Position numbers and translations under genes: made by a program. The notes beneath the pieces were generated by a model. The model was not told the origin of the DNA and did no database searches. It was given only the letters and a program-made list of their open reading frames with translations. Shown one piece after another: positions 11,654 through 20,312 of a stretch of 64,000 nt of DNA (its first letter is position 1; each line of letters begins with the position of its first letter). Origin of the DNA: Eretmocerus hayati (Eukaryota > Arthropoda > Insecta > Hymenoptera > Aphelinidae); the NCBI GenBank assembly GCA_029851415.1, contig CM056742.1:96082976-96146975 (forward strand), in the 5' to 3' direction.

Positions 11654-12243
11654 TGTCATATCCTGACCTTATCTAGAATCATACACATCCATTTTTTCAG
11701 ATCTATATGTTCATGTCCCTACTCTCCTAACCCGTATATTCCTAATTACACCTCCCTATATACCAAAACCATATACCAACTTTCACTCATACGCGTACAT
11801 CCATTTGCGTAGGTGTATGCCGATCTACATGTCATACCGCGGAATACTGTTTCGTGGCAACTTATAATAGTCTTACAGCAAAAGGTGCCATTTGTCTAGA
11901 TATACTCTTCAGAAATGTATTAATGTCATGAAATATGTGTAGACTATAAGTATGATCCACTTGATGTAGCAACTATAAAAATTACGGGTACCATCCACAG
12001 GCACTTTTACCGGACATAAGATGACCACCAATTTATTACTTGTTCAATAATTCTACAATAAATCGTCTCAATCCGCCTTAACGCCACTGTATCGCAGGAG
12101 TAAGATTGACTAGGATAAGGATTAGCCCATATGGCGCTTTATTATTGTCATCAGTTTTAGCGCCAAAGCGAGGACTTCCAAATGGAAGTTTGATGTAGGA
12201 ATAATCTGGAAAAGGGGCAGCTAGCTTCAATGCACCTCGAAAA

Positions 12244-12250
12244 TATAAAA
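12244..12250 (+). promoter_or_regulatory. LTR TATA box
   Basis: TATAAAA about 90 nt before AATAAA. The same order is found in the 3' LTR (TATAAAA at 29260-29266). This is the expected U3/R architecture. Confidence 0.7.
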
Positions 12251-12334
12251 GTTAGGCTGCTCAGCAGAGCAGCAGCAGTGTTAGGCGAATCTCTGTCCCT
12301 CTAACTTCACAGTGTATCTTGGCCATTTTTTAAC

Positions 12335-12340
12335 AATAAA
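12335..12340 (+). terminator. LTR polyadenylation signal
   Basis: AATAAA in the R region of the LTR, present in both LTRs. Confidence 0.6.
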
Positions 12341-12822
12341 CGTGGAAGTTCCCTGCATCTGGAGTTGTTCTCTGTCCTCAACACTCACGACCAAATAGTA
12401 CATTCCGTAGCAGCTACGAGCGAACCTTTCGAGGGCGTACGTGACTGTTACAATCAACCCGACGGCAGGGCAAACTTCGCCGCCGCATCTAACAAATTAA
12501 TACCTGCTCGGCGATCAAAGGTAGGATTGGCGAAACTAAATAATTATAACTACATTTTTGTTTGACTTTCCTTCCTAACAACCAGTAACTTACTTACTAA
12601 CTGTTGATTGGTGCTTAAGCTTATCCAGTAACCTTATAAAATTAATTATTTTTTGTCGTATGATCTCCGAAATGTTCCCTATATAAATCATAATTCCCGT
12701 TTAAACTATTTAAATTTACGCGGTTGTTAAAACGAGGGTGGCTCCACTCCCGGCCGAACCGCGCTTAGCGTAGGCGAAAAAGGAGCCAATTTGTTCCATC
12801 TAGTTAGGCAGTATATAACAAT

Positions 12823-12843
12823 TGGGGGCCCCTACTCCGGGAT
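12823..12843 (+). promoter_or_regulatory. Primer-binding site, tRNA-Pro-like
   Basis: Two nucleotides after the LTR the sequence reads TGGGGGC, then about six bases, then TCCGGGAT. Starting with TGG fits pairing to a tRNA 3' CCA end. The two blocks resemble a tRNA-Pro site with a few extra bases in the middle. The tRNA assignment is tentative. Confidence 0.55.
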
Positions 12844-12895
12844 CATACCCTCGTTTAAACTTGAACCGCGTAAGAACAGGTTATAAAAATTCAAA

Positions 12896-14571
12896 ATGGG
12901 GGAAGAATACAAAAATCGATATGATGATGCACTCGCGATTTTTATTCAGGAAATTTCAAAATACGACGAACAGTTTACCCAAGCAACGGAAGATACGAGT
13001 TTGGCCGATTGCATTGAATATCTGCAAGACCGGCAGCTAAAGGTCCGCGAACCGAACCCGGGAAGGATAAATGAAATCAAATCGATTAAGCGCTTAGTAC
13101 AGGGAGAGGTTGACGGCCAGTTCGTGGAAAAAATTTGCGCAGACGATCTAACGCTCAACATTCTATGCCAGCTAATTAACTTTAATATCAGCATTAAAGA
13201 AGTCCTGTGTTACATGAATGACAGCGATTCTGAATCTATGTCGAATATACCACCGTTACTTGCGTCGACCGCAGAAATCACGGAAGACGCGACATCAATA
13301 CAGGATAACATGACTCAGCGAGAGGAAATAAGCCCTATTTTCATCACCAACCAGTCGGTGTTGCAGCGTGCTAACACAAGAAATGCCCCGACGAGATTCT
13401 CGAGCACGCCCCGATCCGCTCAAACCCAAGCGAGCTCGCAGCGCAGCGTTCACTTCAACTTGCAAGGCACGAATAGATACTCTGATGACGCTACTAATAA
13501 TTCGTCATTTTTAGCTCCTGTACGCAATCTCTCAATCAAAGACGCCATCGAGCTCATTCCAAAATATGATGGGTTCAATATTCCATTAATTAATTTTCTG
13601 CAAGGGTGTAGGGAAGCTTGCGGTGTTATTCCAGCAGTTAACGAGCCAGATCTAGCAAAACTGATTAAAATGCGTTTATCAGGCGAAGCTTTTAAATGCG
13701 CCCAAAATAAGTGTTTCAACAACATAGATGAAATAGCAAAATTTTTCAACGGAATTTTCGGTTCAGCAAAAACCTTCCATCAACTCCACGGAGAGCTAGC
13801 TGTGTTAAAACAAAAAAAAGATGAATCAGTAATATCCTTCTCTAATAGAGTCAAACAGATGCCCAAGAAATTTTAGAAGTAGCCGCACGTGAAAATAGAT
13901 TAAAGGCGGAATTCCAAAATGAGTTAGAACAAGACAAAATTAAATTCTTTTTGCGGGGACTACATTGGGTTATAAAGGCAAGGATGGGAAAAACACAAAC
14001 CTTAGAGGACGCCACTACGCAAGCTATAGAAATCGAGCGCGAGTTCAATCTTTTCGAGCCCGAGGAGCTTACAGAAACTGTACGTATATTGAACCAACCG
14101 AAGGTAAGGGGGGAGAACGGCGCCGCTATCCTTACCATGGGATCGCGTGGCATAGAAGTATGCCAGTACTGCCAAAAGATGGGGCATACCGCTCGATCCT
14201 GTTGGTCCATTCCAGGCGTTCAGCCTCCACCGCGGCGGGTTACGTTTGGTAAATCGATGGCTCGGGAACCAGCACCCCGTAGCATGGTAGCTGATGCTCA
14301 GCATATTGCGCCGTCGCGTGAAAAGGACTTGTCTCTCCCTCGTCGAGATATTGACAGATTTAATACCGATTCCAGTTACCGTGATGATGACCATGCGGAA
14401 ACCAAATTGTGTAATTACTGTAAAAGAACCGGGCATTCGAAAGAGGAATGCAAGAGATTACAGTACCGATTAGAAAGGAAAAGTTCGGGAAACGAGCAAA
14501 ATTCCCGAGAGACGGGCGCGTCTTGGGAACCTCTTCCGCAGCGCTCACGCAACGACAACCACTCGGAGTAA
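12896..14571 (+). pseudogene. gag: gag, one frameshift
   Basis: Structural polyprotein. Segment 12896-13876 starts MGEEYKNRYDDALAIF and carries an acidic N-terminal domain, a Ser/Thr/Asn-rich linker and a capsid domain (about residues 215-320, starting LSIKDAIELIPKYDGFNI). A 1-nt frameshift near 13857-13864 ends this frame. The next frame continues directly as DAQEILEVAARENR, then KFFLRGLHWVIKARMG, and ends at 14571. Two CCHC zinc knuckles are intact: CQYCQKMGHTARSC and CNYCKRTGHSKEEC. The frameshift lies inside capsid coding and is more likely a disabling mutation than a programmed site. It is preceded by the PBS and a leader of about 50 nt. The last 124 nt overlap the protease frame in -1 phase. 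Confidence 0.88.
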
Positions 14572-15065
14572 ACACCCCCGTGAAATCAGTTGTACTCAAC
14601 CTTCACGGCCCCTCCCCAACTATTTTGATGCAGTTTTTTGAGTGCTTTGGATACTTCAAAATCATGTTAGATACAGGAGCAGGTCCATCCCTCCTAAAAA
14701 TATCAAAAAAACCTTCTCATTTGAATGTCGCTTACGATGAAATTATTGAACTCACAGGTATTACTGCTCAGAGCATACGCACCCTTGGGAAAATTCAACT
14801 GCAATATTTCGACCTTGAATTACCTTTTCATTTGGTACCGGATAACTTTCCAATGGCGGAGGATGGTCTGTTGGGAAGTGAGGCTTTTCGCCGGTTCAGA
14901 GCAAATATCGACTATTCAAGAGGCAACTTTGTCATTGGGGGATATCAGATTCCTATCCTGAATAACGACTGGAATGAACTATCTAAAATAAATTTAACCA
15001 CCTTCCCTTACCAAAAATATGAAGACATTGAAGAAACGTTGCCACTGAGCAAAAAACGTCGCTAA
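14448..15065 (+). CDS. Retropepsin-like aspartic protease (pro)
   Basis: Protease domain in the -1 frame relative to gag, overlapping it by 124 nt, which fits expression by -1 frameshifting. The active site MLDTGAGPSLL is near residues 75-85 and the typical GLLGSEAF lies about 70 residues further on. Any ATG start is unlikely to be used; the sequence before about residue 40 is probably overlap. It ends at TAA 15063-15065. The pol frame continues in the same phase after this stop with no other stop in between, so PR and RT were likely one reading frame, split by a single nonsense codon or read through. Confidence 0.82.
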   Translation: MQEITVPIRKEKFGKRAKFPRDGRVLGTSSAALTQRQPLGVNTPVKSVVLNLHGPSPTILMQFFECFGYFKIMLDTGAGPSLLKISKKPSHLNVAYDEIIELTGITAQSIRTLGKIQLQYFDLELPFHLVPDNFPMAEDGLLGSEAFRRFRANIDYSRGNFVIGGYQIPILNNDWNELSKINLTTFPYQKYEDIEETLPLSKKRR

Positions 15066-18000
15066 TGTACACTCAAGGAGTCAAGGGCAATTTTTCCTAA
15101 CCGGTTGAGATTTCAAGCCACTAACTCCTACGAAGAATCCAGTAATCAACTTAGGATGTTAAGACCAACTTGTAAAAACTCTATTTTGAAAAGAAAAATT
15201 ATACCTGTGACAAATGACGAAGTTAAAACGCCTAGTAAAAATTGGGTACGCCCTATCTCGGGGGCCCAGTCACAACCGGGCCTGGGTGAAGGGTGGCGTC
15301 CAATTTTAAAACCCAAAAAAACTATGCCGGAGAAGCATTCGAAATTTGAAAAATATATGCCAGTGGAGCATTTGCCGTTTGAAAATATTATGCCTGAGAA
15401 GCATTCGAAATTTGTAAAGGATATGCCAGTGGAACATTTGTCGTCTAAAAATATTATGCCGGAGGAGCATTCGAAAATTATGAAAGTTATGCCAGCGGAG
15501 CATTCGTCAGTTGAAAAAACTATGCCGGAGAAGCATTCGAAATTTGAAAAATATATGCCAGTGGAGCATTTGTCGTTTGAAAATATTATGCCGGAGAAGC
15601 ATTCGAAATTTGTAAAGGATATGCCAGTGGAGCATTTGTCGTCGAAAAATATTATGCCGGAGGAGCATTCGAAATTTGTAGAAGATATGCCAGCGGAGCA
15701 TTCGTCATTTGAAAAAACTATGCCGAAGAAGCATTCGAAATTTGAAAAATATATGCCAGTGGAGCATTTGTCGTTTGAAAATATTATGCCGGAGATGCAT
15801 TCGAAATTTGTAAAGGATATGCCAGTGGAGCATTTGTCGTCGAAAAATATTATGCCGGAGGAGCATTCGAAATTTGTAGAAGATATGCCAGCGGAGCATT
15901 CGTCATTTGAAAAAACTATGCCGAAGAAGCATTCAGAATTTGAGAAGTATATGCCAGTGGAGCATTTGTCGTTTGAAAATATTATGCCGGAGAAGCCTTC
16001 GAAACTTGTAAAGGATATGCCAGTGGAGCATTTGTCGTTTAAAAATATTACGCCGAAGAAGCATTCGAAATTTGAGAAATATATGCCAGCTAAGCATTCG
16101 TCATTTGAAAAAACTATGCCGGAGGAGCATTCGAAATTTGAAAAAAATATGCCAGTGGAGCATTTGTCGCGTGAAAATACTATACCGAAAAAGCATTCGA
16201 AAATTGTGGTAAATAGGCCAGTCATGCATCTGACCAGTGAAAATATTGTGCATAAGAAGGATTCAACATTCAAGCAACATTTAACAGGAAAGAAATCGGA
16301 ACTCGGGCAAAAGTCGATGAAAGGCGAAATTGTCAATAAACCACAGTTTATAAGTGACGAGAAAGTTGAAAACCGTGGAGTGCTTATGCCCAACGACTTC
16401 CTCATGCCCCGTTTAAGTTCCCTGAAAACCTTAGTGTCCAGATATTTATTGAAGGAACGTTATTCCGAACTTAGGCGTATCGAAGTCATCGGCTGCGAAA
16501 TAAAAAATTTTATACAAAATTCATTCGAGCGTTACGATCAACGATGTCAACACCTCCTAACTTGTGTAACATCAATCAACAAAAAAATAAGCATTGACCT
16601 ATTGGATGAAATCGATAACCTGCTATCGGAAAATTATGATATGAGCATTAACTGCATAAAAAGGGTAATTAGTGTGGATTCGGAAAATGAAAAACACTCG
16701 CTTCTAATCGACAAGGAGCCCAAGGGGTCAGAATTAACCATTGCTGAAAAGATAAAGGGAGCTGAACGCTGTCTCAGAGTTAAATCCCTGCTACGTTTAG
16801 ACCACTTGAAAGAAAATGAGAAGGTAGGAATGGAATCCATAATTGAAGAATTTTCGGACCGATTTTTTATAGAAGGTGACAAACTAGGGACTACCAATTT
16901 ATTCGAGCATGCAATTCCTACTACAAACCTGGCCCCCGTCCGAATAAAACCATTCAGACAACCTCCCGTGCTAAATGAAGAAATAAACAGACAAGTTAAA
17001 GAAATGCTGAGAAACGAAATTATCGAGCCATCTACAAGCCCCTACTGTGCTCCAGTGTTTTGCGTGCATAAAAAACCGGGACCAGATGGTAAACCTAAGT
17101 ATAGAGTAGTAGTAGATTTTCGAAAGCTTAATGAATATATTCCGGATTATAACCACCCAGTACCCAATATAGCTGATGTTCTAGATAAAATAGGGGGAGC
17201 TACCTATTTCTCAGTATTTGACTTAACATCAGGCTATCACCAGGTCCGTCTTAAACGGGAAGACCGCCCGAAATCTGCCTTCTCGTGCGAGCTAGGATTA
17301 TTTCAGTTCACCAGATCCCCGTTCGGTATGAAAACAAGTGCTCAAGTATTTTTATACCTGGTTTTAACGGTGATTACAGGAATCAAAGGAGTTGTAGCAT
17401 TTTTCGACGATATGTGCGTTTTCTCTAAAACCTTTGAAGAGCATTGTGAAACCATCAGAGTTTTATTAACGAGATTAAGGGAATGTAATCTAGTATTACA
17501 GCCACCGAAATGTGAACTTTTAAAAACAGAAATTAACTACCTGGGACATATAATTAGTAAGGACGGATCGCGACCGGACCCCGAAAAAATTAAAGCAGTT
17601 CAATCTTTCCCAGTACCCAAAACACCTAGAAACGTTAAACAATTTTTAGGGTTGGCAGGATATTACCGCAAGTTCATTGAAAATTTTGCAGGTATTGCAA
17701 AACCACTTACCAATCTATTGAAGAAGAACCAGACGTTTGTGTGGGATGAACAAGCACAGCAAGCATTCGAGATCCTAAGGGACAAATTGTGCAACCCGCC
17801 AATTTTGATTACACCAAATTTCGATTCAATTTTCAATTTGACCACGGACTCGAGCGGATTTGCGATTTCCGGGGTGCTGTCCCAAGGCGATCCTCCCAAT
17901 GATAGACCAGTAGCTTATACTTCAAGAGCCCTGAACCAAGCGGAGAGAAATTATTGCACATTTTCTAAGGAGGCACTAGCAATCGTGTATAGTATCGGGC

Positions 18001-20195
18001 AGTTTAGGGTATACTTGTACGGGAGACCATTCATACTTATCACTGATCACAGACCCTTAATATGGTTAAATTCACTCAAAGACCCTTGTTCGCGCGTCAC
18101 CAGATGGCGTCTGAAGCTAATGGACTATAATTTCCGGGTAAAATTCAAACAAGGGAAATATAATATCAACGCAGACTCATTGTCCAGAAACCCAGTAGAG
18201 AATCAAATGTTTATGATCAAAGGAGGGATAAAAGGTAGGGAATCGGTTGATAAAAAAACAGAATGCGATGAAAATATTGAAGTCGAAACTCAAAACCAGG
18301 ATACCGAGAGTCAACCTCCATTCACCAGAGGAAAAGCAGGCAGGAAACCAAATCAGCGATATTTAGAAGCAATTTCATCGCTTTTACCGCGTAAACAAAA
18401 GAAGAAACGCGCAACAACCCAAAAACAGGAATGTGACTTAGCAACGTACACCGGAGACGCTCAGGAGTTAAAAGCGAGCGAATTCCATAATTTTGAGTAC
18501 AATGATGAGTTAACCATAATCGAGCCGCGGGTAAACGAAACCACGGATAATTTAAGTGAAGGAACTACACAACAGAAAGACCTAAACGTCGAATTATTAG
18601 CTGAATTACCATTTCCTCGCGATACGCCTGATAACTCCCCTATAGATATAAATGACGATCAATATGGCTCCCTATTCCCGGCGAAAAATATAATTTATTG
18701 CCGTGACCAGTTATTCATGCGGAAAGATAATTATGTGTATTTTGTAAACGATCAAGGCGAACCTCTGGATGAAGGAGCAAGACGATTAATGTCAGTGAAC
18801 AAATTACCTAATTTTGAGGACATAGAATCGGGCGAAATAGCAGTGATAAAAACCAACGGAGGAAGGGTTCATTTAGCTCTCGTACTCAGATCTAGAATGA
18901 TGGAAAGTATGAGCATCACCTTAGAAATCATGGCTAGTTTATTCCAAAACTTGAACGAACTATTAGAACAACGTGAAATAAGAACATTTAGTATTAGTAA
19001 AAGTGAAGCAATCGATAACTTGGATTTTGCCACGATCATGTACTCAATGAGAACCAAGATTCAGAAAAACGATATTAAAATAATCGTGTGCTTAGGGCAA
19101 ATTCAATTGCCAGATGTTTCGGGACGTAAATCAATAATAGAGGAGGCGCATTCATCCGCTATTGGTGGACATAGAGGTATCAATAAAACGTATAATCGCA
19201 TAAAACAAAAATACGAGTGGCCAAATATGAGAGACGAAGTGACAGTATTTGTTCAAAAATGTGTACCTTGTCAACAAAAGAAATTAATACGCGTTAAGAC
19301 AAAACAAGAACTGGTTATTACAGATACTTATAGTATACCGTTTTTTAAAGTCGCATGCGACATAGTGGGCCCGTTACTGATTTCGAATTCCAACATAGAA
19401 TATATCTTGAGCATACAGTGTCTATTTACTAAATATTTCATAGGAGTTCCCTTACCAGATCAAGCGGCAACCACTGTAGCCGACGCAATTGTCAAACATC
19501 TAATCTGCATATTCGGGGCACCGCGTATAATTCTCACAGATCAAGGAACGAATTTTATGAGTAAGCTCATGAAAAACATAGCTGCGAAATTCAAGATAAA
19601 AATGGTAAAATGCACAGCATACCACGCACAAAGTAACGGAAGTTTAGAACGTTCACACTTACCATTGATTGAATACATCAAAATGTTTACTGAGACTCAA
19701 AAGGACTGGTCGGATTGGGTATCCTTAGCCTCTTTCAATTTTAATATAACCAAACACAGTGGGACGGGAAGCACGCCGTTTGAGCTAGTCTTCGGTCGTC
19801 TAGCTCGGGCGCCATCTCATCACCCGTTTGTCGATGATGACGTAGTACCTACTTATCAACAATATGTACGAGACTTATTAAACAAACTTGATAATATTCA
19901 CGCTATCGCTGAAGAAAAACTTCGGAATTCTAAACTCAAACCTAAGGAAACGTATGATAAACGCGTCAACCCGAAAGTGATAAAAATTGGAGATTACGTT
20001 TGGCTGTACAGTGGTGCTAAGCCAAAGAAGTTCGAAAATCACTCCGATGAACCGTTTCTAGTATTGAATGTATGGGAAAACGGTAACATTATGCTTGAAC
20101 TTAGCCCTACCCAGACGAAAATTGTGCATAGCAATCGCGTGCGTATATCGCATATTCATAGGTCTAAGCAGGACTTATATAGTTCTGAAGCCTAA
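15066..20195 (+). CDS. pol: pol: reverse transcriptase, RNase H, integrase
   Basis: A 1696-codon open frame from 15105 (TTG), in phase with the protease, so no separate start is implied. Roughly residues 70-380 hold an 11-residue repeat. RT follows: KPKYRVVVDFRKLNEY (about 661), FDLTSGYHQVRL, then AFFDDMCVF at about 765, where Phe-Phe replaces the usual Tyr-x before Asp-Asp. RNase H shows TTDSSGFA (about 912), SKEALAIV and ITDHRPLIWL. After a linker of about 300 residues integrase begins with a His-His-Cys-Cys finger (EEAHSSAIGGHRG...KCVPCQQKK, about 1346-1392). The catalytic triad is complete: ACDIVGPL (about 1417), LTDQGTNF (about 1477) and GSLERSHL (about 1512). The C-terminus is a gypsy-type tail (YVWLYSGAKPKKF). 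It is otherwise uninterrupted for 5.1 kb, so the copy could encode active enzymes. Confidence 0.93.
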   Translation, partial: CTLKESRAIFPNRLRFQATNSYEESSNQLRMLRPTCKNSILKRKIIPVTNDEVKTPSKNWVRPISGAQSQPGLGEGWRPILKPKKTMPEKHSKFEKYMPVEHLPFENIMPEKHSKFVKDMPVEHLSSKNIMPEEHSKIMKVMPAEHSSVEKTMPEKHSKFEKYMPVEHLSFENIMPEKHSKFVKDMPVEHLSSKNIMPEEHSKFVEDMPAEHSSFEKTMPKKHSKFEKYMPVEHLSFENIMPEMHSKFVKDMPVEHLSSKNIMPEEHSKFVEDMPAEHSSFEKTMPKKHSEFEKYMPVEHLSFENIMPEKPSKLVKDMPVEHLSFKNITPKKHSKFEKYMPAKHSSFEKTMPEEHSKFEKNMPVEHLSRENTIPKKHSKIVVNRPVMHLTSENIVHKKDSTFKQHLTGKKSELGQKSMKGEIVNKPQFISDEKVENRGVLMPNDFLMPRLSSLKTLVSRYLLKERYSELRRIEVIGCEIKNFIQNSFERYDQRCQHLLTCVTSINKKISIDLLDEIDNLLSENYDMSINCIKRVISVDSENEKHSLLIDKEPKGSELTIAEKIKGAERCLRVKSLLRLDHLKENEKVGMESIIEEFSDRFFIEGDKLGTTNLFEHAIPTTNLAPVRIKPFRQPPVLNEEINRQVKEMLRNEIIEPSTSPYCAPVFCVHKKPGPDGKPKYRVVVDFRKLNEYIPDYNHPVPNIADVLDKIGGATYFSVFDLTSGYHQVRLKREDRPKSAFSCELGLFQFTRSPFGMKTSAQVFLYLVLTVITGIKGVVAFFDDMCVFSKTFEEHCETIRVLLTRLRECNLVLQPPKCELLKTEINYLGHIISKDGSRPDPEKIKAVQSFPVPKTPRNVKQFLGLAGYYRKFIENFAGIAKPLTNLLKKNQTFVWDEQAQQAFEILRDKLCNPPILITPNFDSIFNLTTDSSGFAISGVLSQGDPPNDRPVAYTSRALNQAERNYCTFSKEALAIVYSIGQFRVYLYGRPFILITDHRPLIWLNSLKDPCSRVTRWRLKLMDYNFRVKFKQGKYNINADSLSRNPVENQMFMIKGGIKGRESVDKKTECDENIEVETQNQDTESQPPFTRGKAGRKPNQRYLEAISSLLPRKQKKKRATTQKQECDLATYTGDAQELKASEFHNFEYNDELTIIEPRVNETTDNLSEGTTQQKDLNVELLAELPFPRDTPDNSPIDINDDQYGSLFPAKNIIYCRDQLFMRKDNYVYFVNDQGEPLDEGARRLMSVNKLPNFEDIESGEIAVIKTNGGRVHLALVLRSRMMESMSITLEIMASLFQNLNELLEQREIRTFSISKSEAIDNLDFATIMYSMRTKIQKNDIKIIVCLGQIQLPDVSGRKSIIEEAHSSAIGGHRGINKTYNRIKQKYEWPNMRDEVTVFVQKCVPCQQKKLIRVKTKQELVITDTYSIPFFKVACDIVGPLLISNSNIEYILSIQCLFTKYFIGVPLPDQAATTVADAIVKHLICIFGAPRIILTDQGTNFMSKLMKNIAAKFKIKMVKCTAYHAQSNGSLERSHLPLIEYIKMFTETQKDWSDWVSLASFNFNITKHSGTGSTPFELVFGRLARAPSHHPFVDDDVVPTYQQYVRDLLNKLDNIHAIAEEKLRNSKLKPKETYDKRVNPKVIKIGDYVWLYSGAKPKKFENHSDEPFLVLNVWENGNIMLELSPTQTKIVHSNRVRISHIHRSKQDLYSSEA
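15324..16240 (+). repeat. In-frame 33-nt repeat with 198-nt higher-order period inside pol
   Basis: About 24 clear and several diverged copies of an 11-residue unit of type MPxxHSKFEKY / MPVEHLSFENI. Units are organised as blocks of six (198 nt, 66 residues). At least three successive blocks are nearly identical, and the edges decay. It lies between protease and RT. Because 33 and 198 are multiples of three the frame is preserved. The antisense strand is also open for 419 codons, which is an artefact of this periodicity. Confidence 0.95.
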
Positions 20196-20310
20196 TACTC
20201 AGCCATAATCAAGCCCAATGTACCGTATTCTGTTGCAAATATTTATTTTCAGCTATAGATGTGCTCCTATACGTCGTACTATAGATACTAACCAATCCTT
20301 AATGTTTTAC

Positions 20311-20312
20311 AG
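20311..20312 (+). promoter_or_regulatory. Putative splice acceptor at env-1 start
   Basis: TGTTTTACAG ends exactly one base before the ATG of the first env-like ORF. In errantiviruses env is made from a spliced mRNA; use of this site is inferred. Confidence 0.45.

Larger units (their letters stand above)
11654..12820 (+). repeat. 5' LTR
   Basis: Begins TG and ends CA and matches 28670-29826. TATAAAA lies at 12244-12250, a likely initiation region (CAG-rich) follows, and AATAAA is at 12335-12340. It carries an 11-bp segment near 12509 that the 3' LTR lacks. Confidence 0.95.

Noticed and set aside
15146..16405. 419-codon antisense open frame
   Set aside because: It is a shadow created by the 33/198-nt periodic repeat in pol; its content is only the reverse reading of the repeat.
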